Counted from the stretch's first letter, positions 1 through 8,751 are shown. The stretch: 41,349 bases of DNA from Humidesulfovibrio sp. (GCF_030689645.1 NZ_JAUYFU010000002.1:1-41349), one strand, 5' to 3'. Notes: generated by a model from the sequence alone, not told the origin. Translations and numbers: made by a program.

Positions 1-211
1 CTCGGCCTCCGGCTGCGCGCCGGGCGAAGGCGCGCAGGGAGTGGACCTGACCTCCGGGCTGCCGGGCGCAATGGAGGACGCGGAGCGCGAAGCCCTGCGC
101 CAGGCGCTGGACGCCTCGGGCGGGCACCGCGAAAAAACCGCTGACGCGCTGGGCATCAGCCGCCGCACGCTGCAGTACAAGCTCAAGAAGTACGGGCTGA
201 CGAGGAGATAG
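1..211 (+). CDS. C-terminal end of a sigma54-dependent (NtrC-type) response regulator, partial
   Basis: Only the last 69 codons are in the window; the frame is open from base 2 to the TAG at 209-211. The visible C-terminus has the layout of a Fis-type helix-turn-helix: an acidic helix (EREALRQALDASGG), then HREKTADALGISRRTLQYKL and a short basic tail. This is the standard DNA-binding end of NtrC-family activators, where it follows an AAA+ sigma54-interaction domain. That domain lies upstream of the window, so family membership is inferred from the HTH alone, as is any receiver or PAS sensory domain. The target genes cannot be told from here. The next gene is 67 bp away, on the same strand and of clearly lower GC content. 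Confidence 0.85.
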   Translation, partial: SASGCAPGEGAQGVDLTSGLPGAMEDAEREALRQALDASGGHREKTADALGISRRTLQYKLKKYGLTRR

Positions 212-244
212 AACGCCGCCTCACATTAAGAACACCTAATCCGC

Positions 245-272
245 TTGACATCAACAAGATACATGATAAGCA
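245..272 (+). promoter_or_regulatory. Weak candidate promoter for the secreted protein gene
   Basis: A perfect -35 hexamer TTGACA lies at 245-250, but 16 bp later there is only a poor -10 (TAAGCA, 267-272). It would place the transcription start almost on the ATG at 279. No Shine-Dalgarno sequence precedes that ATG, which would fit a leaderless or nearly leaderless message. Confidence 0.25.
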
Positions 273-278
273 AAAACA

Positions 279-698
279 ATGCGTATCTATATTTTCTTTC
301 TCTGCATCCTATTTGTAGGCCCATGCCATGCAGTGGCGGCTGACTGGGCAGTCATAGCGGACACGAACAAAGATACATTTATTCTTGTTGATACAACATC
401 AATAATTTCAAAGAATATATATGTTTCATTTTTTGCAAAAACATTATTCTCAGACCATGACGCGAAAAACATTTCGAATAAGCTTAAATTGAAGGTTACT
501 CCCAAATATTTAATTGAGGAAGACGTTGCAAACTGCGGTGACAAAACAATGTACACTAAAAATGTTTACTACTACAGCAAAAATGGTGACACGATAACTT
601 CATTTAGGGACAATCAAAACGATTTTGTGAGAGTTCTTCCAGAAAGTGTTGGCGAGGCAAAGCTAAACTTTGTTTGCTCAATCGTGCAGCAGAAGTAA
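279..698 (+). CDS. Small secreted protein resembling the surface-adhesin E domain
   Basis: A 139-residue protein with an N-terminal signal peptide (hydrophobic residues 3-17, likely cleaved after the Ala-rich HAVAA stretch near residue 21). The mature part starts with ADWAVIADTNKDTFILVDTTS, continues with a beta-rich body containing NCGDKTMYTKNVYYY, and ends with a PESVGEAKLNFVC block. This layout (W..I......V D..S, an internal Cys, then P.S.GE.....VC) is what I know of the Adhesin_E (PF16747-like) family of small exported proteins; the match is by eye. The two Cys residues (near 86 and 132) could form a disulfide in the periplasm. The gene is much richer in A+T than its neighbours and has no recognisable ribosome-binding site, both hinting at recent acquisition. 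Confidence 0.6.
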   Translation: MRIYIFFLCILFVGPCHAVAADWAVIADTNKDTFILVDTTSIISKNIYVSFFAKTLFSDHDAKNISNKLKLKVTPKYLIEEDVANCGDKTMYTKNVYYYSKNGDTITSFRDNQNDFVRVLPESVGEAKLNFVCSIVQQK

Positions 699-837
699 CA
701 CTCGTTCATAGCCCGGCAACGACCACAACGTATCCCCGATTGCTTGACGAAAACCGTCTCTGGCCTCTACCCTCCGTATTTTGTGAGTGCGGTCTGACGT
801 AGAGATAGCCGTGCAGGCTGGCAAAAAGCCCTAGCGC

Positions 838-889
838 AAAAGAACACCTCTGGCGGGAAGTCATCGCTTCCGGCCAGAGGTGTTCTTTT
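838..889 (-). terminator. Strong terminator hairpin downstream of the cysK-fusion operon
   Basis: Two perfect 17-base arms (838-854 and 873-889) flank an inner GGAAG/CTTCC pair. The arms begin with AAAA and end with TTTT, so the hairpin can work in both directions. It ends the minus-strand pair 3704-921 and may also protect against read-through from the plus-strand gene at 279-698. Apart from this hairpin I see nothing supportable in the 222-bp gap 699-920. Confidence 0.8.
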
Positions 890-920
890 ATGGCCAAGAG
901 TGGGGAGACCAGAGGATGAA

Positions 921-1328
921 TTACCCTGCCCGGATCATCCCCGCCAGCACCGGCCCCCAGAAAGTGGTGATGAGCACCAGGAGCCACACGCGGCCCTTGA
1001 AGATGTTGTAATCCGCCAGCAAGGTCTCAATACTCTGTTTCATCACCAGCATGCCAAAGGCGAACTCGAAGCAGATGGTGAGGATGGTCCAGAAGGCCCC
1101 GATGCGCATGAGCGGCCAGGTTTCCGTCAGACCCGAAGCGCCCACGAACAGCTGAATAGACGCCATGATCAGCACGCACACAAGCACCGTGCCTATCACA
1201 TGCGCCTTGGCCTCGCCCAGGCGGGGCTCCAGCAGCTTCACCCGCAAGGCTCCGCAGATGATGGCGATGCCCGCAAAGCCAAGCCAGGCGCAACTCGCCA
1301 GAACCCAAACAAGAGTGGTCCGATCCAT
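921..1328 (-). CDS. Four-helix membrane protein of unknown function
   Basis: A 135-residue protein that is almost entirely hydrophobic, with four likely transmembrane segments: residues 5-26, 42-62, 70-97 and 109-132. The last is preceded by the basic stretch FKGR. There are no catalytic motifs or haem-ligand patterns that I can recognise. Its ATG (1328-1326) follows the TAG of the cysteine-synthase fusion (1331-1329) with no base between them, so translation is probably coupled and the two genes form one operon. That placement hints at a role near cysteine or sulfide handling, but nothing in the protein itself shows it. A strong terminator lies about 30 bp downstream. Confidence 0.75.
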   Translation of the reverse strand: MDRTTLVWVLASCAWLGFAGIAIICGALRVKLLEPRLGEAKAHVIGTVLVCVLIMASIQLFVGASGLTETWPLMRIGAFWTILTICFEFAFGMLVMKQSIETLLADYNIFKGRVWLLVLITTFWGPVLAGMIRAG

Positions 1329-3704
1329 CTAGGCTCCCTGCCCGGCCATATTGACCGGTTTTGCATACACTCGCGGACCTTGAGCAGTATCTTCCACGCG
1401 ATACCCCAGCAAGGCCAGCTCCCCGCGCAGGGCGTCGGAGGCGGCGAAGTCCTTAGCCTTGCGCGCGGCCTCGCGCCTGGCCACCAGCCCCTGCACGGCC
1501 TCGGGCAGGCAGGCGCAGGCGATGGGCATCTGGCTCAGGTCGAGGATTCCCAGCACGCCATCGGCGGCCTCAAGCTGCTTCAGGCAGGCCGAGGCGGCGG
1601 CTCCGGTCATCTTGCCGCTGGTGAGCCAGGCGTTGACGCGCTTCACAAAAGTAAAGAGCTTGGGCCAGTAGCGGTGCAGGGACAGGTCGTCCTCCAGGGC
1701 CGAGAGCAGCCCGGCCTTGAGGTCGAACACGGCCTGCTCCACGTCCTCGGGCAGATCGCCCGGCTTCTCCGCAGACTCGCCCAGGGCCAGACGCAGGCCG
1801 CAGGCGGCCTCCTGCACCTTGTGCCAGTTGCGCGACCACATGGACAGGCTTTGCCCCGTGGCCGCCAGAGACTTGCGGTAGGACACGGACAAGAGCCACA
1901 GGCGCAGGGCTGCCGGACCGCCTGCCCGCTCCAGCAGGGACGGCAGGTCCAGGGACTCGCCGCCTGCTTCGGCCTGGGCCGCGCCCTCGCCGCCGGTCAC
2001 ATCGGACCGGGAGATCTTGCGGTCGGCCAGCCAGGCCTTTGGCTCCACCCCGGCGGCGCTCCAGATGGCGCGCAGATTCTCCAGGTGCGGGAACTGGTGG
2101 TCCTCTCCGGCCACGAGCACATCCACCCGGCCCAGGGCGGAAAGCCCGGCCACGGCCACCTGCACGAACCAGCTGGGCCGCACGTTGCCCCATTCGGTCT
2201 CAATGATGTCGCCAAGCTTCAAGTCCTGCAAGGTGGCGCGCTTGAGCAGCGTGAAGTCCAGGGGATTGTCCTTCACGTAGTCGCCCAGGTCCACGGTCTT
2301 GCCCACGGAAAGACCGTCCATGTCCATGAGCTTCATGGCTCCGTAGCGCTTGTCGCGGCGCACGTCGAAGTACACGCTCCTGAGCTTCTCGTAGGCCAAG
2401 CCCTTGCCCAGCAGCTTCTTGCAGATTTCGATGGCCGCAGGCACCGAGGCCGAGGCAGGCTCGAACACGGTTTCCGGCAGCAGGCCCAGGGCCTCGGCGC
2501 GGCTCTTGATGCGCGCAAGCACCCCGGCGGCGTAGTCCGCGCGGGAAAGTCCGGCCTCTCGGGCGGAAGAAAGCGTGCGGTCATCCAGGTCGGCCAGGCC
2601 CACTGCCAGGCGCACGTCAGCCCCGCGGGCCTTCAGGTGCCGGGCCAGCACATCGGCCAGCACCAGCCTGCGCCAAGCGTCCGGGTCGTCTGGCGTATCC
2701 AGGCTGGGGCCGATGCTGTAAATGTTCAGCTGGCCCGTGGCGTCCAGGTGGACCTTGCCTCCGGTGGCGAGATTCATGAGCCGCAGGCCGTCCAGAGTCT
2801 TGGGCGCGAAAAGCGGCGTGGACAGGTAGCGTTCGCCGCCGTCCGGAAAGATCACCACGATGTAGCCGCTTTTGCCCTCGGCCTCGATGCTGCCCGCAAG
2901 CTTGAGGGCCCCGGCAAGGGCCGCGCCAGAGCTCATGCCCACGAAGAGCCCTTCCTGGCGCGCCAGTTGGCGGCAGCCTTCGAAGGCCTCCTCGTCCTCC
3001 ACACGCAGGATCTGGTCCAGAACCTTCTTATTGTAGATACCCGGCGGATAGGACTCGTGCATGTTCTTGAGGCCCTGAATCTTGTGCCCGGCAAAGGGCT
3101 CGATGGCGCAAACCTGGACGCCCTCGTGCTCGTGCATGCTCTTGGCCAGACCCATGGCCGTGCCCGAGGTGCCGAGGGTGGCCACAACGTGCGTCACCGC
3201 GCCGCCGGTCTGGGCCCAGATTTCCGGGCCTGTGCCCTCGTAGTGGGCGGCGATGCTGTTGGGATTGTTGAACTGGTCCATGAGCACGTATTTGTCCGGC
3301 TCGGTGCGGGCCAGGCGATAGGCCAATTCGATGGCGCCGTCGGTTCCCAGGCGTCCGGGGGTGAGGCGGATCTCCGCGCCGTAGGCGCGCATGATGCGCT
3401 TGCGCTCCTCGCTGGCGGAGTCGGGCATGATGAGGCACATCTTGTAGCCCTTCACCGCCGCCACCATGGCCAGGCCCACGCCCGTGTTGCCGCTGGTGGC
3501 CTCAATGATGGTCTTTTCCGGCGTCAGCTCGCCGCTCTTCTCGGCGGCGGCGATCATGGCCACGGCCACGCGGTCCTTGATGGACCCGCCGGGGTTCATG
3601 CTCTCCACCTTCGCCATGATTTTGACGTTCCGGTGGGGGTTCAGGCGGCGAATCTCCACCAGGGGAGTATTGCCAACCAGCCTCAAAATGTCCGTGCGCT
3701 CCAT
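1329..3704 (-). CDS. Cysteine synthase fused to a degenerate cysteinyl-tRNA-synthetase-like domain
   Basis: A 791-residue two-part protein. Residues 1-305 are a complete O-acetylserine sulfhydrylase (CysK): the PLP lysine sits in NPGGSIKDR (Lys43), the substrate loop is TSGNTG (70-75), and the phosphate-binding glycine loop is GTSGTAMG. This half should make cysteine from O-acetylserine and sulfide in the cytoplasm. From about residue 340 to the end the chain follows class I CysRS: a block aligned with the DVDDK region (GLADLDDRT), VYFDV, a FPHLEN motif, and the C-terminal AR.AKDFA.SD.LR...GY.VEDT signature. The HIGH motif is replaced (SLDTPDDPDAW), no KMSKS remains, and the zinc-site Cys before PHxEN is missing, so aminoacylation is unlikely. 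The ATG is preceded by AGGGGC. It heads an operon with the downstream membrane protein. Confidence 0.9.
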   Translation of the reverse strand: MERTDILRLVGNTPLVEIRRLNPHRNVKIMAKVESMNPGGSIKDRVAVAMIAAAEKSGELTPEKTIIEATSGNTGVGLAMVAAVKGYKMCLIMPDSASEERKRIMRAYGAEIRLTPGRLGTDGAIELAYRLARTEPDKYVLMDQFNNPNSIAAHYEGTGPEIWAQTGGAVTHVVATLGTSGTAMGLAKSMHEHEGVQVCAIEPFAGHKIQGLKNMHESYPPGIYNKKVLDQILRVEDEEAFEGCRQLARQEGLFVGMSSGAALAGALKLAGSIEAEGKSGYIVVIFPDGGERYLSTPLFAPKTLDGLRLMNLATGGKVHLDATGQLNIYSIGPSLDTPDDPDAWRRLVLADVLARHLKARGADVRLAVGLADLDDRTLSSAREAGLSRADYAAGVLARIKSRAEALGLLPETVFEPASASVPAAIEICKKLLGKGLAYEKLRSVYFDVRRDKRYGAMKLMDMDGLSVGKTVDLGDYVKDNPLDFTLLKRATLQDLKLGDIIETEWGNVRPSWFVQVAVAGLSALGRVDVLVAGEDHQFPHLENLRAIWSAAGVEPKAWLADRKISRSDVTGGEGAAQAEAGGESLDLPSLLERAGGPAALRLWLLSVSYRKSLAATGQSLSMWSRNWHKVQEAACGLRLALGESAEKPGDLPEDVEQAVFDLKAGLLSALEDDLSLHRYWPKLFTFVKRVNAWLTSGKMTGAAASACLKQLEAADGVLGILDLSQMPIACACLPEAVQGLVARREAARKAKDFAASDALRGELALLGYRVEDTAQGPRVYAKPVNMAGQGA

Positions 3705-3796
3705 CGTATGCCCCTGTCCTGCGGCGCATCCCCATGCATGGGGGACCGCTGGCCCGTGATTTGCAAAGCCGACATCAAACCAGCGAGGTCGGCACT

Positions 3797-5566
3797 ATGA
3801 CCATGTACCCGTTCCTGAAAGACAACATCACCGCTCTCGAAAAGGCCAACCCGGCGCTGTACGCCTGGCTTTCCAGCCGCCCTTTCGATGAACAGTCCCT
3901 GAAAACCAGCATCTTTGTCAACAGATGGGGCCTCATTGACTGGCGGCTGCCCACGGGAACGGGCCTTTTCGAGGCCATGCCGCCGGGCATGCTCTACCGC
4001 GACTGGCCGGTGCTTGAAAAGCCCGATCTTTCGGCCACCATCATCGTTGGCACCAACCTGGGCTATGGGCTGAACCACACCCTCGTCAACACGCCGGACT
4101 CGCACAAGATCCTTGTGCTTGAGCCCAACCCGTCACTGCTTATCGCCTGCCTGGGCCAGACCGACTACCGCCCATTCTTCGAGAACAAGAAGCTGCACTT
4201 CGTCACGCCGGATGAAGAGCAACTGCAAGAATACATCAAGAACCTGGACTTGCAGTACGTGTACGGAAAAATTTACCTGCGCGCCGACATCCCCAGCCGC
4301 CAGCTCGGCCCGGAATACGCCGGATGGATGGAAACGGTGAAGAACCGCCTGGAGAACTTCAGCGTGGAGATGATCACCCTGCGCTGCCGCCAGGACGTCA
4401 TGGTGGGCAACGAGCTTAAGAACTACCGCCGCGCCCAGAACGACGGCAGCCTGCTGCCCTTGAAGGACGCCGCCTGCGGCGTGGGCGCGGTTGTGCTGGG
4501 CGCCGGGCCATCCCTCGCCCGCTTCGCGCCGGAGCTGGCCAAGAACCCCGGCTACGCGCTGTACACCACGGCCCTGCAGACCCTGCCCGCCCTGCGCCGT
4601 TATGACCTGAAGCCGCATTTCTGCCTGGCCCTCGACTACGACGATTCCATGCTCTCGCTCTATGACCGCCTGGACATGGACTGGGCCAAAGACATCCCGC
4701 TCATTTACTCCACCAAGGTCAACCCCGAGGTCGTGCGCCGCTACCCCGGCCCCACCCTGCCCCTGTGGACCATGGGCGGCATGGCCACCTTCGTGCTGCA
4801 GGACCGCGAGTTCGTGCTGGACGCGGGCGGCAACGTCAGTCTGACCCTTGTGCGCCTGCTGCGCTGGATGGGCGTAGGCAGCATTCTGCTCGCCGGCCAG
4901 GACTTCGCCTGGAAGGGCACCACCACCCACGCCGACGGACACCACGCGGCCACGCACGTCATGAATTTCGATCCCTCCATGCACCAGCGTCTCAAGAACC
5001 TCTGGGGCGAGGACATCGTTTCGAGCATCCAGTACCTCACCAGCAAGCGCGACCTGGAGAACGATCTCAAGAAGATCCCCTTCCGCATCAACAACCTTTA
5101 CGGCGGCGGCGTGATCATCGAAGGCGCGCCCCCCGTGGACCTGGACGAGGCACGCACTCTCGGCGTTCTGTCTTCCGCTCCTGGCAGCCGCGAGCGTTTC
5201 CTGAACACCCTGAGCCAGGCCCGCGGCCAGTCCAAGGGCTACCGCTTCGAGCCCAGAAGCCACATCTGGACCAGCTCCATCCGCGGCCTTGAGCGCCGCA
5301 TGCAGAAACTTTTCCGGCAGTGCGGCCAGAGCCAGAAGGAGATCCACACCCTGCTGGAGCAGGCGCTGTTCTTCGTGCGCCAGGACCCGTTGTACCTGCC
5401 TTACCTGTTCAACGAGACCATCGACCTGGCAGGCCTTGCCAAGACCCGGCACTCGTACCACCCGGCGGATTTCTCGGAGTTCAAGCGCATCGGCAAGAGC
5501 ATTCTGGCCAAGGTGCGCGAGGTGGACCGCTGCGTAGGCGGGCTGGACAACAAGACCGCCGCGTAA
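3797..5566 (+). CDS. DUF115 family protein (MAF/flagellin-modification-like)
   Basis: A 589-residue soluble protein. The centre (about residues 225-400) is a DUF115 domain: a Rossmann-like glycine motif VLGAGPSLARF followed by YALYTTALQTLPALRRYDLKP and LALDYDD. DUF115 is found in motility accessory factors (Maf) that help glycosylate flagellin and in 6-hydroxymethylpterin pyrophosphokinase-like proteins; which activity applies here cannot be read from the sequence. I chose the start at 3797 because GAGGT at 3785-3789 is correctly spaced from it, whereas the frame upstream to 3734 has no such site. The 92-bp gap to the divergent cysK fusion must hold both promoters, but I find no convincing -35/-10 pair. 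No flagellar genes are nearby. Confidence 0.75.
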   Translation: MTMYPFLKDNITALEKANPALYAWLSSRPFDEQSLKTSIFVNRWGLIDWRLPTGTGLFEAMPPGMLYRDWPVLEKPDLSATIIVGTNLGYGLNHTLVNTPDSHKILVLEPNPSLLIACLGQTDYRPFFENKKLHFVTPDEEQLQEYIKNLDLQYVYGKIYLRADIPSRQLGPEYAGWMETVKNRLENFSVEMITLRCRQDVMVGNELKNYRRAQNDGSLLPLKDAACGVGAVVLGAGPSLARFAPELAKNPGYALYTTALQTLPALRRYDLKPHFCLALDYDDSMLSLYDRLDMDWAKDIPLIYSTKVNPEVVRRYPGPTLPLWTMGGMATFVLQDREFVLDAGGNVSLTLVRLLRWMGVGSILLAGQDFAWKGTTTHADGHHAATHVMNFDPSMHQRLKNLWGEDIVSSIQYLTSKRDLENDLKKIPFRINNLYGGGVIIEGAPPVDLDEARTLGVLSSAPGSRERFLNTLSQARGQSKGYRFEPRSHIWTSSIRGLERRMQKLFRQCGQSQKEIHTLLEQALFFVRQDPLYLPYLFNETIDLAGLAKTRHSYHPADFSEFKRIGKSILAKVREVDRCVGGLDNKTAA

Positions 5567-5588
5567 ATCTGCACGTTCACTGACATTG

Positions 5589-5618
5589 GCGCCCGTCTGG
5601 AGGATTCCCGGCGGGCGC
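5589..5618 (+). terminator. Weak terminator-like hairpin
   Basis: GCGCCCG (5589-5595) and CGGGCGC (5612-5618) can form a 7-bp stem directly after the DUF115 gene. Only a short TATTTCC follows, so termination would be inefficient and may be factor-dependent. Confidence 0.35.
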
Positions 5619-5683
5619 TATTTCCGTTGCGCGACTCCACAGGCCTGTGTTGCGCGCCCCGGCGAATCGACCTATAAGGCCGC

Positions 5684-6343
5684 ATGCCGCGCAACGCCCC
5701 GCCCCCCCCCGCAATGGTCTGGCTGGCCCTGACCCTGCCGCTGCTTCTTATAGTGGCCGCCTGTTTCGTCTTCATCGGCGACGAGCCCGCCGTGGCCGCG
5801 CACTTCGCCCAATGGCGGCTTGCGCACCCGGAAGCGCTGCGCGTGGTGAAGTTCTACACCGACTGGGGCAACCCGGCCCTGTACCTGGTGTTCGCATCGC
5901 TGCTGTTCCTGGGCGTGAAGAACAGGCGCGCAGACCTCGCGGCCTGGGCCTTGTCCTATCTGGCGGCGCAGCTGCTCTTCTCGCTGACCATCGAACGCCT
6001 GCTCAAAATCGGCATCGGCAGACCCCGGCCCGGCGTTGGCGGGGAATTCATCCCATTTTCCTTCGATGGCGCGCACAATTCCATGCCTTCCGGCCACACT
6101 GCGGAGATGACTGTGCAGACGGCCTCTCTGGCCCTTTTCGCCCGCTCGCTTTCCGTGCCCCTGCTCATGGGCCTGCTGCTCGCCCTCATGGGCGCAAGCA
6201 GACTGGCCGTTGGGGCGCACCACCCGACTGACCTGCTGGGCGGACTGGCCGTGGGCTGCCTGGGCGGATTGTTCTGCCAGCGCCTGGCCCCGGTGCTGGC
6301 CAGAATCCTGAAACAACGCTTCGCCCGCTTCGGAGGCCGCTGA
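5684..6343 (+). CDS. PAP2-family membrane phosphatase
   Basis: A 219-residue integral membrane protein with the three signatures of type 2 phosphatidic acid phosphatases: K..... RP (Lys108 to Arg113-Pro114), PSGH (135-138), and SR.....H...D (Ser172-Arg173, His179, Asp183). All catalytic residues are present, so it should remove phosphate from a lipid phosphate such as undecaprenyl pyrophosphate or a lipid A phosphate on the outer face of the inner membrane. There are about five or six transmembrane helices. Its TGA overlaps the ATG of the following GT39 glycosyltransferase by one base. The pair therefore looks like a unit for envelope lipid or lipid A modification, where the phosphatase could recycle or create the lipid carrier. 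Exact substrate unknown. Confidence 0.88.
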   Translation: MPRNAPPPPAMVWLALTLPLLLIVAACFVFIGDEPAVAAHFAQWRLAHPEALRVVKFYTDWGNPALYLVFASLLFLGVKNRRADLAAWALSYLAAQLLFSLTIERLLKIGIGRPRPGVGGEFIPFSFDGAHNSMPSGHTAEMTVQTASLALFARSLSVPLLMGLLLALMGASRLAVGAHHPTDLLGGLAVGCLGGLFCQRLAPVLARILKQRFARFGGR

Positions 6344-8034
6344 TGCAACGCTATTGGGAGTTCCTCCGCCGCTGGCCCTGGCTGGCCCTGCTGAAGCTGA
6401 CGATCCTGCAGACCGCCGGAACCCTGTCGGCGCGCGCCCTGTGGTTCTCGGACGAGGTGCGCTACGCCGACGCCTACGCGGGACTCCTGCGCGGCAAATG
6501 GCTGGTTCTGAACCTGAACGGCGTGGCCTACCCGGACAAGCCGCCCCTGTACTTCTGGCTGCTGCGCGCCCTTGAGGCGGTCACCGGCATTCCGGACCCG
6601 GCGGTGTTCTTCCTGGGGGCCGCAGTGAGCGGCCTTCTGGTGCTTTACGCCGTGCTGGCCTGGGCCAAGGTGCTGCGCCTGCCCGCCGATGCCGGGCTCA
6701 TGGCCGGAATCGTGCTTTTGACCACACTGTTCTTTGCCGGGCTGCTGCACTACTCGCGCATGGACCTTTTGTTCGCGGCGCTCATCACCTCGTCCCAGGC
6801 GGCCTTCTGCCTGGCCTTCCGCCCCGGCGACGAAGCGAAACGAGGCCGAAACGCGGCCCTGGCTCTTTTTCTAGCTGCCCTGGCCACGCTCACCAAGGGG
6901 CCGCTGGGTCTGCTCTTCCCGGTGCTCACCACCCTGCTCTTCCTGGCGTGGCGAGGCCGCGCGCGTGAATTCTTCCGCAAGGAGCTGCTGCCCGGCCTTG
7001 GCGTGCTGCTGGCCGTCATATTCTCCTGGGTCATTGCTGCCTATTTCGTGGAAGGCCCGCAGTTCCTGCACAAAATATTCTACGAGCAGATCTTCCAGCG
7101 CGCCACCAAGACCTTCCACCACGCGGAGCCGTGGTACTTCTACCTCATGGCCTTCCCGCCCTGCTGGCTGCCCTGGATGCTCGCCCCTGTGGCCCTGCCC
7201 CTCAGGCGGCTCTTTGCCGGAGACTTCTGGCGCGGGCTCCTGGCCAGGCGCAAAAATGCCACCTCCGAGGGCGACGCTTACGCTTGGCTGTGGATCTCCG
7301 CCCTGAGCGGGCTTACGCTTTTATCGCTCTTGAGCGGCAAAGTTGTGGTGTACCTGCTGCCGCAACTGGCGCCCCTTGCTCTGCTGCTGGCCCTGGCGCT
7401 GCTCAGGTCCGACCTGCCCTGGAGCAGGCTGTGGACGGGTGCCGCCCTGATGTTCTTCGCCCTGGCCGCCGTAACCGGTCAAGGCGCGCGATTCCTGCCT
7501 GCGCCCGTTTCGGCTGACGGCGGCCTGCCCGGCGCAGGCATCGTGGCCGCTGGCTTCGCGGTCTGCGGGCTCGGCCTGCTGCTGCTGCGCAAGCACGATC
7601 CACGGCATGTTCTGGGTGCCCTGGCAGTTTTGACCGCCCTGTGGGTGCATCCCGCCTGCCATGTGCTGGCTCCGTCCCTCGACATCATCATGAGCCCCAA
7701 GCCACAGGCAATGCAGCTGAAAGCCTACGCAGAGAAGGGCTACACCCCCGTTGCCCACGACATCTACCAGGGAATTTATTCCTACTATCTCGGCGGCCCG
7801 ATTCTTGAATCAGCAAGCTTCGAAGCCCTGGACAAGCACGTGGCGGAAAAAGACGTGGTCCTGGTCATAAAAAAGAAGAAGTGGGATGCTTGGCCCAACA
7901 GGCCCGAGCACATGGTGAAGATTTTCGAGCAGTGGATGGCCGGACAGCCCTATTATGTGGCCCTCAGCCGCAAGGATGGCAGGCTGCCCCTCCAGCCTGC
8001 GGACCTGAAGAAGGAGGTCCTGCCCCAGCCCTAA
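6343..8034 (+). CDS. GT39-family (ArnT/PMT-like) membrane glycosyltransferase
   Basis: A 563-residue polytopic membrane protein. The N-terminal layout, with the acidic pair in WFSDEVRYADAYAG (Asp37-Glu38) and then VAYPDKPPLYFWLLRA at 62-76, is characteristic of ArnT/PMT-type transferases that use a polyprenyl-phosphate sugar donor on the periplasmic side. Roughly ten to twelve hydrophobic segments follow, then a soluble C-terminal portion from about residue 450. In this family the product is often lipid A carrying a charged sugar, or a glycosylated protein; the acceptor here is not evident. GGAGG precedes the start, which overlaps the stop of the PAP2 gene by one base. lpxB lies about 2 kb downstream, which is suggestive but not proof of a lipid A role. 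Confidence 0.85.
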   Translation: MQRYWEFLRRWPWLALLKLTILQTAGTLSARALWFSDEVRYADAYAGLLRGKWLVLNLNGVAYPDKPPLYFWLLRALEAVTGIPDPAVFFLGAAVSGLLVLYAVLAWAKVLRLPADAGLMAGIVLLTTLFFAGLLHYSRMDLLFAALITSSQAAFCLAFRPGDEAKRGRNAALALFLAALATLTKGPLGLLFPVLTTLLFLAWRGRAREFFRKELLPGLGVLLAVIFSWVIAAYFVEGPQFLHKIFYEQIFQRATKTFHHAEPWYFYLMAFPPCWLPWMLAPVALPLRRLFAGDFWRGLLARRKNATSEGDAYAWLWISALSGLTLLSLLSGKVVVYLLPQLAPLALLLALALLRSDLPWSRLWTGAALMFFALAAVTGQGARFLPAPVSADGGLPGAGIVAAGFAVCGLGLLLLRKHDPRHVLGALAVLTALWVHPACHVLAPSLDIIMSPKPQAMQLKAYAEKGYTPVAHDIYQGIYSYYLGGPILESASFEALDKHVAEKDVVLVIKKKKWDAWPNRPEHMVKIFEQWMAGQPYYVALSRKDGRLPLQPADLKKEVLPQP

Positions 8035-8141
8035 TCCTGCGGGCCGGGCTGGCCGATGAAAGCAGAGGGGGCGCCGACCCCCGCATGCGTCCGCACAACC
8101 CGTGCGCGCCGCAAAACCGGCATCACCTTTGGAGGCTTCCT

Positions 8142-8744
8142 GTGCGACCCCTCCTTTTGGCAACGCTCCTCTGCCTCCTGGCTCTTACAGCCAGCGGCTG
8201 CGCCACCATGCCGCTTCTGGCGGCCATGGATGTGCTCAACGTGGCCGAAACGAGCAAAACAGGGTATGATATGGCGGTCGGCCTCAACGCCCGCAAATCC
8301 CTGGAGCAGGATGTAAGCCCCGACGCCCAGGCCGAGGCGCGCCTGCGCGCCGCGCTGGACCACCAGGGCGGCAACCTCAAGTACGCAATCCCCCATGTAT
8401 CCCAGGGCCGCGCCTATGTGGTGGGCACCTACGCCAGCCAGCAGGAGCTGGACCGCGCCCGCAAGGCCACGCAGAACATCAAGGGCGTGCGGGAGATCAC
8501 CCTGTGCCTGTTTCCGGCGGGCTCCGGCCCGGCGCGACGCGTCACCGACGGCGAGGTGCGCGACAACATCCTGAGATTGTCCGGCATCCGCACCCGCGAG
8601 GTGCGCGTGCATGTGGTGGAGGGCAACGCCGTGCTCATTGGCCGCGTGCGCACCAAGGCCGAGGAGTCTCATCTGGTGGAAAGCGCGCATGTCGCCGGGG
8701 CCACCCGCGTGCAGAACCACGTGCGGCTCTTCGCGGCGAATTAG
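8142..8744 (+). CDS. Lipoprotein with two BON domains
   Basis: A 200-residue protein that starts at GTG 8142, with GGAGG seven bases upstream; the open frame further upstream has no such signal. The N-terminus is a lipoprotein signal with lipobox LTASGC, placing the mature Cys at about residue 20. Two repeats follow: roughly residues 65-122 (ending with GVREITLCLF) and 132-195 (TDGEVRDNILRLSGIRT to RVQNHVRLF). Both have the alpha-beta pattern and the central glycine of BON domains. Double-BON lipoproteins of the DolP/OsmY type sit in the outer membrane and support envelope integrity, probably by binding phospholipid. The gene stands alone, followed by the terminator of a convergent gene. Confidence 0.8.
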   Translation: MRPLLLATLLCLLALTASGCATMPLLAAMDVLNVAETSKTGYDMAVGLNARKSLEQDVSPDAQAEARLRAALDHQGGNLKYAIPHVSQGRAYVVGTYASQQELDRARKATQNIKGVREITLCLFPAGSGPARRVTDGEVRDNILRLSGIRTREVRVHVVEGNAVLIGRVRTKAEESHLVESAHVAGATRVQNHVRLFAAN

Positions 8745-8751
8745 CGCCCGC

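Noticed and set aside
900-3800. A 966-codon open frame on the plus strand
   Set aside because: It is the antisense of the CysK/CysRS-like fusion. Its translation is a His/Gly/Gln-rich shadow typical of GC-rich DNA, and it has no family features.
4133-5461. A 442-codon open frame antisense to the DUF115 gene
   Set aside because: Val/Gly/His/Gln-rich shadow translation without a ribosome site; the plus-strand gene has clear domain signatures.
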